In this document: positions 35,401 through 46,933 of the stretch, in pieces
Numbering within the stretch: position 1 is the first letter of the stretch
Layout: each line of letters opens with the position of its first letter
Assembly (NCBI GenBank): GCA_036346225.1
Contig: JARFIW010000968.1
Coordinates: forward strand, 682,001 to 746,000
DNA length: 64,000 nucleotides
Direction of reading: 5' to 3'
Origin: Platerodrilus igneus
Lineage: Eukaryota > Arthropoda > Insecta > Coleoptera > Lycidae
Notes under the pieces: generated by a model
Database searches by the model: none
What the model saw: the letters and a program-made list of their open reading frames with translations, nothing else
What the model was told of the DNA's origin: nothing
Position numbers and translations under genes: made by a program

Positions 35401-37315
35401 AACGAGGCTGGAAACATTACTGGCTAGAAACTTCACGCGGCAATTAAGGAAGTCATAATAGACCATTGAACACCCTATTTTGTGAGAAAGACCGACCCAA
35501 AGCTGAGTAAAGGAAAATTTTTCGATATATATAATTTTTTGTATAATATTTCTTGTAAGATAAGCTTATTATAATACATAAGTCAAACCCATGTTCTAGC
35601 TAATGTGTAAATATTTTCTTTAAAAATATTGTTTAAAACAAGTTCTAACTGGTGAAAAAACGAGAGCATTCATTGATTGGAAAATCCGTATGTAAATATT
35701 TATTTTCTTGAAAAATATCAGTTAAAAACGAGTTTTTATTGCATTCTAATGCATGTTAAAAAGACTTAAAACTAGTCAAGGTGTAAAAATTCATGCACTT
35801 TAAGAATGCTAAATAACTTCAATGTCAAGTTATCTTCTCTATAAATGATATTTAAAACAAGTTCTAGACGGTGAAAAAATAAAAACATTCCTTGATTAAA
35901 AACCCGTACCTTTCTGAAATGTAAATTTAATAATGCATTCATTCTCTTTAGAAATCAGTTAGGAAACGTTGTTTAATTCAAAATGTTATAACATAATGCG
36001 AGGTATTTTTTCTTTGAAATAAGCTACTTATTCGGATTGTTCTTATATGCATAAATCGTTTGTAAGTAAGCAAAAAACAGCTAATTACCTTTCGTGGATG
36101 AATACACGTCAAAAGAAATAGTGAGAGTTTTATAATTGCAATAAATTTTAAACTAACAGGCCATTAAATATAGGAACACACAAAAATGATGTTAATTGTT
36201 ACATCATGGGATATTTTCACCTCCTAAAATGTGATCGGGCCGTTTTAGACCGATGAAATATTTAGAATTTTATTATACAAAGAGGGAAATTAATAAACGC
36301 CGGGCATTCAAGCTTTGAACATGTCATTCGACATTCGTTCAAGATGGTTACTGAAGGGCTATGGAGCGCAACGACATGTTTATTGCTTCAGTGTAAACGG
36401 TAATTAAATTTGGTGCAAGGTCACCTGTTACTTTAATCTATTAAAATAAAAGTACGTTCAAAAACTGATGAAGTAGACTTTGACGTATGAAGATTAATTA
36501 AAATAGAAATCTAAAAAAAGGATCCAAGGACTTTTCGATGCAGTTAATTCTAAACAGAAACGATCTTTAGATAGCAATTATAATCAATAACAGGTGGTCA
36601 TGGAGATATAAATACCAGTAGAATTTGATGATCTAAAACGCAAGTATATCTTTGTTCTAAACTTAAAGAAACAGTTTGTGTGTTACTAAGTAGATTAAGC
36701 TAGTATAAGTATTTTTTGCGTACCAAAAATTATGTGTGAGTGGATGATTTTCTTAGGAATTTTGAGTTCACATCTCGAGGTGGTTTGACCTTTACAAAAA
36801 ACATCTGCTCAAGGTTGCTGATCAGCCACGCCGGGGCAGGGTAATAGAAGTGTATTTAAATTATCAATCTTGTGGCTTACATATAAAAGGTTTTGGGGTT
36901 TCCTAATTATAAACAAGAATTATGTGAAGATTGTATTCATTTGGAAGTAATGATGAAATGTTGTTTCTTTCTAAACTTAAGCTCTAAATCGCATTCTAAA
37001 CCATTCTTTATATGTGTATGTAAGTAAATTTTCTTGATAATATGTGTAAAAGCAAGATGTTTTTGAATGTATCAAGGATTGAACATGAATTATAACCGTA
37101 ATGTTAAGATTTCTTTGTTTCATTTCATATTTATCGCTGAACTAACAAGAGAAAACGGGCTCATTTAGATAAGAATAAACATAATATCATTTTATCTTTT
37201 CAATTAATAGTCATTGCATCTTTATTACTCCGAACGCATGTACCAAAACATTCACAGCATAATTTTTTGGCTACCTACGCAAGGGCTCACATTTTCTATT
37301 AATGAGCATTGACAG
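32435..37315. other. AT-rich sequence, no gene recognised
   Basis: Nearly 5 kb without a supportable gene. A purine-rich patch at 33480-33800 resembles the skewed block at 20.4-21 kb in composition only. The frames at 32738-32950 and 34462-34647 look like chance. Confidence 0.4.
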
Positions 37316-37317
<2 letters not shown>

Positions 37318-37357
<40 letters not shown>

Positions 37358-37359
37358 TT
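37318..37359. repeat. (TA)n microsatellite
   Basis: TA array with one phase slip. Confidence 0.95.
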
Positions 37360-37479
37360 ACAATAAGCCAGTTTGGCATAATACTAAAAGGTAAACAAAT
37401 AGGACAAACAAATAAGAAATTTGTAATTTACTTGGGATGAAATATGTGAATATTTTGTTATCTGATTCTCCAAAGTGAT

Positions 37480-38140
37480 TTTATTTATACTCACCATAAC
37501 TTATTATAGAGCACTGGGTCACTGGAATACATAGTAGAATAAATAAATACTACTTGCACCTAGTTGCATAGTAAACAGTCTATAGAAGGGAAAGCCTTAC
37601 ACTTTCAATACTAAATTAAAACACGATTCCAGTTCTTCAGCCTCATTAATATTCGTTTAGTATGGTTTTTATTTATTTAAGTTTTTAAATTTCGCTATGT
37701 AAAATTTATGACGTTATTAAACGCTAAAAGGCACATATTTCGAACACATACACTGAATATCGTATATCGTGGGAGTTTGAAATGTTTACGGTATTGGAAA
37801 TCCCAAACAATTAAGATTCTTTAGAGATTGCATGTTAATTGCAAAAATCGAGCATTTGAAATATATTACTAGCAGAATCTGAGGCTTTCTACGTGCTTAT
37901 TTTGAATCGTATATGCAAAAACTGTTCTTTAACTTGACTTTCTCTGAAATATGACATTTTAAAAAGTGCGTTCGCTAAAGTTTGTTCATAATATTGTAGA
38001 CATTTTGATTCGTTATAAGTATCTTGTACGTGCCCTAAAACTTCTTTTGGGATTTATTGAACAGCTGTATAGTAGATTCTTATTGCATTGTAGATATTAC
38101 ATTTTATTTATTGCAGTTCACCTTGTAAGTTGATTTATTA
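37480..38140 (+). repeat. Promoter/first-exon module, decayed copy
   Basis: Shares ACTACTTGCACCTAGTTGCA, AGGGAAAGCC...ACTAAATTAAA and CCAGTTCTTCAGCCTCATTA followed by ATATTCG with the module at 43.4-44.3 kb. At the expected exon position (about 38114-38135) only GCAGTTCACCTTGTAAGTT remains: the ATG is gone and no TATA box is visible. A dead copy. Confidence 0.6.
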
Positions 38141-38857
38141 ACGATAGGTATATACGTATTAATTGTAATGTGTTAACCAAGTAATGAGATAAATATTCTG
38201 ACTCAAAATTTTGAGGTATTTTTCAAAACTTGATTGCCAAATAGTTATTGGGAACCGTCTAATTATCAAATGTAAATCCACTTCTTATCAATGTAAAGGG
38301 CCATTTGTCAAGTAATTCTTAACCAACAAATTGACTTTTCATCGGTTTTTATTGACATTTGTCAAGTAATTCTCGGCAAAAAATCATATTAAACGAATGC
38401 ATTGATAAATCAAAATAACCCAGAGCTTCCAGTAACGTTGTTAGATATGGTTTCTCAAGAGCATTGATAAACACGGATAATTCTGTTACATCTTAAAACA
38501 TGTTACTTAGTAAATTTAAAGGCGAAATCCTCTGCGTGTTGCTTAAAAATTGTTTGTAAAGATAAGTAGTAAATTTATTAGAACACAATAAAGCGCAAGA
38601 AATATTCAGAAACTAAAAACTACAATACCTATTAAAATATAAATTAAAGTAAACGAACAAAACAACGATGTAGATGTAGTTCATCACTATGACCTTTAGC
38701 TTCTGCGTCAAATCGCTTCGGCAAAATGTACTACTGACAGTAGTGACAGCTCTAGTGATGTTGTTACTGATTGGGCCTTAAATCAATAAACTTGGAATTG
38801 TCCGAAAGGGGCGAAAATTCCGTAATAAAAATATGGGTGCATGAGCCGACTACAATG

Positions 38858-39010
38858 GTGTGAAATGAGTTCCTATGGAACCAATAAAAATAATAGAAAT
38901 TTGACGTAACGATACACTAGGTATACATGCAAACTACATTACCAACCACTTAACTTAAAAGGCTTTTAACGTTGTCAAATTATGGGCGCCAACCCGTCTT
39001 AATCTGGTTT
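38858..39010 (+). repeat. Dispersed repeat, copy 2 of 3
   Basis: Same landmarks as 8078-8240 and 41438-41610, including GAGTTCCTATGGAACC and GGGCGCCAACCCGTCTTA. Confidence 0.5.
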
Positions 39011-39014
39011 AGTG

Positions 39015-41430
39015 AGAGTCCCCTAGACTACGAGTAGTTCCGAAGAAATTTTAATTACTTTACTCTCCTAGTGAAACGGAGTTCCTTTTACGCACTGTGG
39101 CTTATATGTTTAAGCAAATAGAACAACAAGTTTCAACTCACGACATCGCCTAAATCTATTCTAATAAACTTATTTCATCATTCCTATGAACAGGTACGCA
39201 AATGATAATTTTAAATTTACTTACATTATTATTAACATTAGTGCACTAAGGATATTCCTACGAGCAAATATATAAAAAGCAATAGTAAAATTTCATTATT
39301 GGTTCATTCTTACTGAATCACCATCTATATAATTAATTATCACCATGGTTTGCAATTATCCTTGCTAATATCATGATCTTCAAAATTTAAATGTTTACAT
39401 TAGGCTGTAGTCAAGTGAACGTTGTCTAAATTTATCAATACTTCAGAAGACCAAACATGATGCATAAATACCACAAAACAAGCAAAATGACAATTTTTAA
39501 CAACTTACAGTTTACGCTTTTAGGTGAACAAAGAAGTCAATTCATTTTCCTTTTTTTTAAGCTGGGAACCAATTCATCCCAATTTGTGACTATTATGGGT
39601 ATGTCAAAAATCTATGGGATTACACCTCTTTACGCCCGATGATTATTTCATAGCATACAGGAGTCTACGACTACCCGTCCACGTTCGCTCGCATACACGA
39701 CCTTGTTGAGAATTCGCGAATAATTAATACTCACCTGCCTTTTGTTTATTCGCTGGTATTCCTCCGTTTCTCCCTACTCTCCATATGTTTAATGGGGATG
39801 GGGGATATCACGTGAATCAGACGTGAACTCATACAGTATTGTCATCCAAAAGCTACGGTTATTTTATTATTATTGAAGTTTAAAATATATATATGTATTG
39901 AAATCGTGCCACTTTATATTTAATGATATAATTAATTTTCTGAAACTCGATATTGGTTGGTTTAGTTACTAAGCGTATGCAGCTTTTGGACACTGTATGA
40001 GTTTGATTATGAGGTTGTTTGGGTATACTTTGTGTTACACTTTCACGCGTATTCTTTAAACCTTTTGGTTTCATTTTATTTAGCCAAAATTTGTAACGGC
40101 TGCTTTATATTTGAACTAATTACGGTACAAACCATTCCAGTTATTCGGTTCACGGTTATTTACTTCATAATTTTAAAGCTTTTTTAAATGGCATGATTTC
40201 ACTGTGAACTTTACTGAAGTAAATATTGTGCGTGCTCTTTTGTTGTATAAATTAATTTTTGAACCTAAGTTTTGTTCCCATGTGTATTTAGCAGAACTAA
40301 AACGATGCTTTTGTGGTTTTAATTTTATTGAAATATCTTGCTTACTGGACCCTACTATATATGAAATCAAAATTATAGAGGTTGCTTTAATATTAATTTG
40401 TCCATTTAAGATTAATTTTCCTCTTTTTGCATTCGGTTTCTATTTAGCGTAACGCCAAAGCGTTATATCTTGCGTACCCTAAGAAGCACATGCATCGATC
40501 GATGGGGTTTGTGGCAGATTAAAACTATTTAGGGTGCTTTTGGTGTAGGTAAACAGCGACAGAATAAATAAACTAGCTGTTGCACAGTTTTCGTCTCAAG
40601 ATTTCGAAAAATTAGAATTTATTAAAAGGATCTAACTTTGTAGGAAACGTCGTATATTCTTTTGAATGTTAACCAGTGGTTCAGGTGAACCTCGTCAAGG
40701 AATTTTGGGAGATGACATTTAGCAGATATTCTAGTATTTTTTGGACACATACAAAAAATTTATTGACTTCTATGTTTAGCCTGGTATGTTTCTGCAAGAA
40801 GGAATGAAGATGCAAAGCTTGCATCTCTTTGACGTAACCGTATATATGCTAGCTACTTGCGCCTTTTAACAGCTTTAGCTAAGTTTTCATTTCTTGGTAG
40901 TACCTTAGTGTGTCCGTTTTTCCGTTCTGTGGGTGTGACAGTACAAATTTCCGCAGAGTTGACTTCAGCCATGGGGTGTATTGTTCACGAAACGCTCTCT
41001 TCTTTCTTATATATTTTCCTTACTATATCTACATCTGTTTTTGGGCCATCTGTAGGTATAACGCTCGGGTTAATAAAATGAAAAGCTTAATAAGCTTAAA
41101 TGATCATGTCAATTATCGCTGGTAATTGAAGATAGAAAGGTTTCAGAAGATTTTAGCTTGGTATCATTCCCAATTATATTCGGATACTTTAATTAACGGA
41201 TCAATTGCGACTAGAAATTTAATTGATCAAATACAAATAAGGTGCGCCACTATTATATTTATACAATTGACGAAAATGCCACAAGTAATTAGAAGTTGGG
41301 TTGAATAATAACTCCTTTCCATGTCCTTAAATTTTACCTTTGTAAGTTGCTACGGGTAAAAATAAGATACGTTGAGAATTTTGAATTGGCGTGAAAAGGC
41401 GGGAATACCTTAACAATTTTACAGGCACAT
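39015..41430. other. AT-rich sequence, no gene recognised
   Basis: Several short frames (39457-39642, 39880-40074, 40173-40452, 40857-41125) have no recognisable domain. Confidence 0.35.
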
Positions 41431-41437
41431 TGGCTAA

Positions 41438-41610
41438 CTATTAGTGGTGCGGGAGAGGGTTCCTATGGGAAAAGGATAAAAGTAACATAATATAAAATAT
41501 AAAATGGCCGAAATATAAACCTATTTTATGTGTACCACTTACCTTGAGAGGCTTTACTACTTGCCTTACATTAGAGGGCGCCAATCCGTCTTGACGCCAT
41601 AATTTCGTTG
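41438..41610 (+). repeat. Dispersed repeat, copy 3 of 3
   Basis: Carries GGGTTCCTATGGG and GGGCGCCAATCCGTCTTG in the same order as the other copies, about 2.6 kb from copy 2. Confidence 0.5.
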
Positions 41611-41614
41611 ATGT

Positions 41615-43365
41615 ATTCACTGCTGGGAAAACTGTAATTATGGATAGGCTTCCTTGCTGTCGGTTTTCCTAAATCTCGCTTCCTCATTGTTTGCCTTTCG
41701 CAATCACATTTTAAACGAAACTCCTTGACTACAGAAACTCTCAAAATACGATCTTTCCCAAATATGACTTATTCATTGAGATAACTGGATATTGTCTCGC
41801 ATTTATCATCTTAACTATTGTATAACTAACTCAAAATAAGGTTTCATCTAAATTTAAAATTTATTAATGATAATTTTCGACAATATAATTTCACGTACTT
41901 TAACCTTAAAAGAAACAAACCTAATGAAACATCTACTAGCAGGGTATTATTAACAAAACTCTTAAAAAAGCGTTACTTTGAAACTAATACTACCGTTCCA
42001 TTGTACAAGACTCCCAAATTGATTTATACGAAATTTTTAAATCCCATGAACTTGGAAAATCCCTTAAAAAAAATACTTAAAAATACATAGCAAAGTACCA
42101 ACTTTTGCTTTTGTTATTCCAAGGGCCATTAGAAATATAAAATTTACACAAAAAAATTTATTAGGAATACATTTTATAATTAAAGCTATAGTTTTACTTA
42201 ATACGCACGTACATTTTAGCGTGTTAAAAGTTTTATACTTCTTTACCAGTAATGTTATACTTAAATGTAAACAACTAATTCCGTCACCCTACGAACCAAT
42301 TACAATTATATTTATTAGTTTACATATTTATCAAGCGTTAACCAAAATACAACATGAAAAGCTCAAAACAGTAGTCGAAGTATAGTAAGTTAAGGGTTTT
42401 CAGCTTCCTCCACCGATTATCTATCCTTGGCACATTAGGTCTTCCATTTTAATGATTTAATATCCAATGTACAGTTGTTGAGTGAAAAACTTAGTTATTA
42501 TCCTTTTAATACACCACAGACGCGATATAAGTTCACGCAAAACACGCGGGTTTGAACTTCCTGGCCAGCTGATCTAGTGAAACTTAAAGTACTTGCTATA
42601 GATCACTTGTCCGAAGGGCCCTTGACCTATACACGTTCGTTACCTTAAACCATATTTTTGTACTTCTCCGAACTTAATAGTTATATTACAATTTCACTTC
42701 ATTCTATTAATATTCCGAATTTTGTTCTCACCAATTATACGTCTAAAGCTTTCTTAATGACAAGTATAATGTCTTCAGATCGTGCGGAAGCATTAATTTT
42801 TATGCCATTTTATAATTCTGTTATATTTGCGGTTTTTTGAACCCCGTGTAAATTAATACAAATATTATTGTGGAAGGTGGATAAAGAAGAGCCCCTGTAC
42901 AAAAATATGTAGTTGGTGGGCAACCAGATAAACTACTACATGGGTGGTAAAGTGATCAAAATTTATTTTCTTGAAAAAGGGCAAATTGGATACCTCTGTT
43001 TTCTGCTTGGGTCTAATACTGCTCAACTTTTCGTATTTTTTGTTTCAGCGACTAGTTATTTACACGGTACGAAAGTGGCAGCGTGGATTTATTTCTAGTT
43101 TTAAGATAAGCACCACTTTCGCATTAAGTCAAGTGTCTGGAAACGAACTTCCTGTTCAGACACTAGAATTCGTGTCTTACAGATAGAAAAATTTTGGACC
43201 AGTTTGGAACTTTTCATTATTTAACGCTTTCCTCTCTCCTAGCAAACGGCTGTAATGTTACAGGACGTTTTTAATTCCTTTTTGGAAATCTTTATTATAA
43301 GCACGATGTACCACTTTTGCAAAGTAACTAAAACTGGCATTTCTTTTCTGAGCTCCACTATATTG
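41615..43365. other. AT-rich sequence, no gene recognised
   Basis: Short frames at 42658-42840 and 42913-43186 are without recognised similarity. Confidence 0.35.
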
Positions 43366-43892
43366 TCAGCAGCAGCTACAGCTTTTAAGTGTTTGCTAGT
43401 AAATCATCGGTCTTTCCATAATCGTCTCATGAATAATAGAGACAAGAAACCAGAAAATGGACGTAATGCAATTTTTATATCATTGCGTAAAGCAAGTACA
43501 AAATATTCTCAAAATGTCAATTTCATTCTACAAGTAAAAAAAAACAGAATCATTTAAATTGTATGTGCAATAAGAAGAATTCTTTCATCATATTTCTAGT
43601 TGAAATGCTTTTAACTAATTTAAATTAAAAAATCCAAAACTGGTAATGTTTATGTAAACTAAATCTTGTTATCATCGCAGTTCCTAAGATTGTTACTTGC
43701 ATCCACTTAAACAGATAGAAAGGGCTTGCAGCTAACACTAAATTAAATCAGAGAACCAGTTCTTCAGTGCAATTAATATTCATTGTAGAATAATCTTCGT
43801 TTGTTTACCATTTTTTAAATTTTACCGCTTGGAACGTGTGGTGTTTCTTACAAATACCAAATATGAGGGAAACTTTAATCCAGATTTCCAAC

Positions 43893-43904
43893 TATATATA
43901 AAAG
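43893..43904 (+). promoter_or_regulatory. TATA box of module copy 2
   Basis: TATATATAAAAG, 343 bp upstream of the ATG at 44236, almost the same distance as in copy 1. Confidence 0.6.
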
Positions 43905-44235
43905 AAGAGTTTTAGAGCAAGCACTGTTCAACTTTTTGATAGTATAAAAGCTTCAAACTTTCGTAACGTCGAAAATCGTAAAAATTTCAAACTTTTCAAT
44001 TATTCGTTAGGGCGCCTGAGAGACGATTGCCGGAGTGGGGCATTCGGTATATGTTCTATAAGAAACAGAAACGCTTGTTATTCGTTACTGTTACTTCCTA
44101 GGTGTAGGTTGAAAGTGTTCTTGTACTTTCCCTAAGACTTGTGCTTATTAAAATTTGTAAATTTTATAGTCTACTATAAATATTGCAAACAGCGTCTTCG
44201 AATTTTTTAATTTCGTGCTTGTGAGGTGCTTTAAA

Positions 44236-44267
44236 ATGACTTCAGGGGTTCATCATACCGTTGTAAA
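44236..44267 (+). CDS. Candidate first coding exon 2 (MTSGVHHTVVK)
   Basis: 32 nt, A at -3, followed by the consensus donor GTAAGT (44268-44273). Compared with exon 1 there is one synonymous change (GGA/GGG) plus S/T, I/V and I/V replacements and no indel, a pattern that suggests protein-level constraint. Same phase-2 donor and same in-frame TAA if unspliced. No downstream exon found; function unknown. Confidence 0.5.
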
Positions 44268-44274
44268 GTAAGTT

Positions 44275-45555
44275 TTAAATATTTTATTTGAATAATCTAG
44301 CTAAGAGAAGTAGAATCAAGGTTAGACGGGCTTTGAAGGCTTCTCTCACGTTTGTTTGGGTCGGTTCTAAAATCAAGTTCTTGTTAAATCATTTTGGACG
44401 TAGTTTTACTAATGAGGATTCCTTCCGGTATATTTAAGAATTAAGGATATGGATATACTTTCATGATGTTTTTAACGCTAATTAACATAAATAAGTTATT
44501 TGAAAAGTGGTAATTAAATTATGTGTGTTAATTAGGTAAAAGATTTCAATAATTGCAATTCCGAAGAGATTTATAACAGAATTTATTAATTTTTAAATTG
44601 TACGGAAATAAATCTAGCGCTTCCAAATTGAATACTCTTAAAACTACTTTGATACAATTATGAAACGAAAACAACACCTACTATTTCATAGAACATCCCC
44701 TAATAAACTGCTTGTCAAATAATTTCCAAAAATGTCCGGCAATTCTTTTTTATTATGGTGAAAACAAACCACGTTAAGTCCCATAGCAATAATAGTTACA
44801 ACGTATGAATTTCTATTTTGTAGCCTTATTCGACAAATCTGCTTTTACCGACAATTTAGTTCGCGCTCTTAATTACATCGATATCTGGTAGGGTGGTCTG
44901 GCTTTTTCGCTAACAGAGGGATGGTAGTTATTGGTGATAATTATTTTCGATTTTTATTTATTATATTTGTTGCTTTTTGATTTACACTTGAAACGCGAAA
45001 AGTGCTTTTGTAACTAGTTTTTTTTCAATTAAAAGGCGTTGGAGAAAGATTCGCTGGGACGGTCTTCCTTTCTTTCATTGTTCAAAGTGCACCACCTGTC
45101 GGATTTGGAAGATAAATAACCACGCTTCATAATTTTGTATTGTTAATGGTAAGGTGGTTAACGTTCGGCCTCTATAGCTATTTGCTGGTGACCGCTGGTA
45201 TTGATTAGAGAAAGTTGCTTCGCTAATCTCTGGACAAAACAGTATTCTCGATCTTATCGTGAACAACTTAGTATTCAATTTGGTTCACTTGGCACCTGAT
45301 ATGATCTCCTCTTAGTCCAAAGGGCTTTAGATTTTGTTTTATCTCAAAATTTTTGTTTAATTTAAAAACATTCAGCACAATTGCACTAATGCGATGCATG
45401 AGTTTTGATATCTTAAGTTAATTATAGAATAAAATATGTAAATAGGATTAACGTTAATTAAATATGTTGATAGAGATCAACATTAACGAATGTATAAATC
45501 ATCTGTTAACTGTTACATTTTACCTATTTTTATTTCCTAAATTCTTAATTGTTAA
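44275..45555. other. AT-rich sequence; possible gag-like scrap at 45060-45300
   Basis: The minus-strand frame at 45075-45278 reads SYRGRTLTTLPLTIQNYEAW, faintly like the 'LP...Y..W..F' start of BEL-type gag. The patch is less AT-rich than its surroundings. Too weak to call a gene. Confidence 0.25.
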
Positions 45556-45843
45556 CATTACATTTGACTTTCTAATGCTCAACCTGAAGGTACTACATTG
45601 GCCAAGAAGTGTGTGTTTTAAACCTGGAAACTTTTTATTTTGCCGAACCCTTGCTGTTCTAAGCAAGATATAGATCTTTAACGAACTGTCAACAGTCACA
45701 CACTAGACCTGCATTTTATCTCTAATCCGAATGAGGGCGTACTTTTGTGAGAAATGCTCGCCTAACATTTTTCAAGTGCACCGTGTTGGAATTCGAACTC
45801 GGGACCTTGGGCATAGTAGTCACACGCATGCCACGGAGTCGCC
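45556..45843 (-). mobile_element. tRNA-derived SINE, copy C
   Basis: Reverse-oriented member of the family at 3.8 kb. On the minus strand it begins GGCGACTCCGTGGCATG, has a B-box region GAGTTCGAATTCC, GCTTGAAAAATGTTAGGCGAG-like text in the first part of the body and the distal GGTACTTCAGGT-like tail read from the left end. It has several deletions and is older than copies A and B. Confidence 0.75.
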
Positions 45844-45959
45844 TTAATTGTTTTAGCAATCACTAATTATTTTTGTGCTATTTTTGTTACAGAGATTATA
45901 TTTGCAAAACTCCTGCATTATAATTGTACATTTTTGTACGGTCTTCTGTATGTACTTGA

Positions 45960-46252
45960 AAAGTAGGTACAAGGAGGGTATCCCAAAAAGTTCTACCTAT
46001 CTTCAACATTAAGAAAAAATGTGCGTATAAGTCAAAACAAAATTTATTTCTACGAAATTGTTTGGGAAGGTTGCGAATTTTATTCCTTAAAAATAACATC
46101 CGTCACATATCATGCACTTTTACAGACGAGACCTTAAATCTTCGAACACGACAACTACCATGCGGTTTGGAATAGCGTCAATTTCGGACTTTATTCTTAA
46201 ATTTAAAGCTCTCAATGTGCGCGTTACTGTCTTAAATACCGTTCACTAAAGG
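45960..46252 (-). pseudogene. Tc1/mariner-type transposase relic, 3' part (split by BEL insertion)
   Basis: The minus strand reads TVFKTVTRTLRALNLRIKSE, then IDAIPNRMVVVVFEDLRSRL, the C-terminal helices of arthropod Tc1/mariner-type transposases that follow the 'FLWGYLK' motif. The element end is near 45975 (AGGGTATCCCAAAAAGTTC). The gene continues at 53290 beyond the BEL/Pao element; GYL of the motif lies just on that side. Confidence 0.65.
46248..46252. repeat. Target site duplication of the BEL/Pao element, left copy
   Basis: AAAGG, repeated at 53285-53289. Five-base duplications are usual for BEL/Pao integrases. Confidence 0.85.
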
Positions 46253-46692
46253 TGATTGATGGGGGATTAAGGAGATGATATAAATTGATAAAGATATGCT
46301 ATTATAGGGAAGGACCAATTGCTTTTTGCAAGCAATAACGATAGCAGTGGAGCGGTTATGTAATAACTACAACTACACAAACTACGTAATAAAAGGGTAT
46401 AAATACCTTTTATCCTGTGCCGCTGTGGGCAAATGAAACGTTCACGCACAAAAGCTTTCGACGGAGAACCAGTAACACGCACGAATCGGGTGATGGTCTC
46501 GCTTTCAAAAGCTCTAATACAACCGGCTTCTGCAAGGAGTTCGGATGCGACTTGCTTCTGTAAAGGCTCGAGTACGACTGTCACTTCACGCACTCACTGC
46601 CGGTATATAATGTTTCACTGACAACTGTAGGATGCACGCACTGACGGTATTTATTGTCACAAAATACCGAATTGTTCGATGATGACGTAACA
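46253..46692 (-). repeat. 3' LTR of the BEL/Pao element
   Basis: 440 bp. On the minus strand it starts TGTTACGTCATCATCG and ends in CA. Essentially identical to 52846-53284. The 108-residue frame inside both LTRs is fortuitous. A TATTTATA motif on the minus strand is a possible core promoter. Confidence 0.95.
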
Positions 46693-46933
46693 TACCGCCC
46701 ACCAAATTCATAGAATTTTGAAAAGGAGGGAAGTAGGTTGGGTGAAGGAAATCACATGGGATTTGACCTTGCTAGGAAAACAGGTAACGAAAGATAGGGT
46801 GGTGCACTACAGCGAGCGATATTACCAACTATGCAAAAATAAAAATATATATGTAAATAAGCAAATATGTAAAAATAATATACTACGATACATGTAAGAA
46901 ATGTGTATATACATCTAAACATAAAAAATAAAA

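Larger units (their letters stand above)
43370..44273 (+). repeat. Promoter/first-exon module, copy 2
   Basis: Best preserved copy together with copy 1. Order: CAGCAGCAGCTACAGCTTTT, AATTCTTTCATCATATTTCT, ACCAGTTCTTCAGTGC then ATTAATATTCAT, TATA box, GGAGTGGGGCATTCGG, CTTCCTAGGTGTAGGTT, CTAAGACTTGTGC, exon and donor. The spacing from CCAGTTCTT to the ATG is about 480 bp (about 520 in copy 1 and 475 in copy 3). Confidence 0.75.

Noticed and set aside
40204..40452. 82-codon frame, hydrophobic
   Set aside because: AT-rich, no domain, overlaps an equally long frame on the other strand.
43255..43557. 100-codon frame just upstream of module copy 2
   Set aside because: It runs into the conserved non-coding module, and copy 1 has no matching frame.
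46267..46593. 108-residue frame present twice, also at 52859-53185
   Set aside because: It is duplicated only because it lies in the two LTRs; no domain, and not part of BEL coding capacity.
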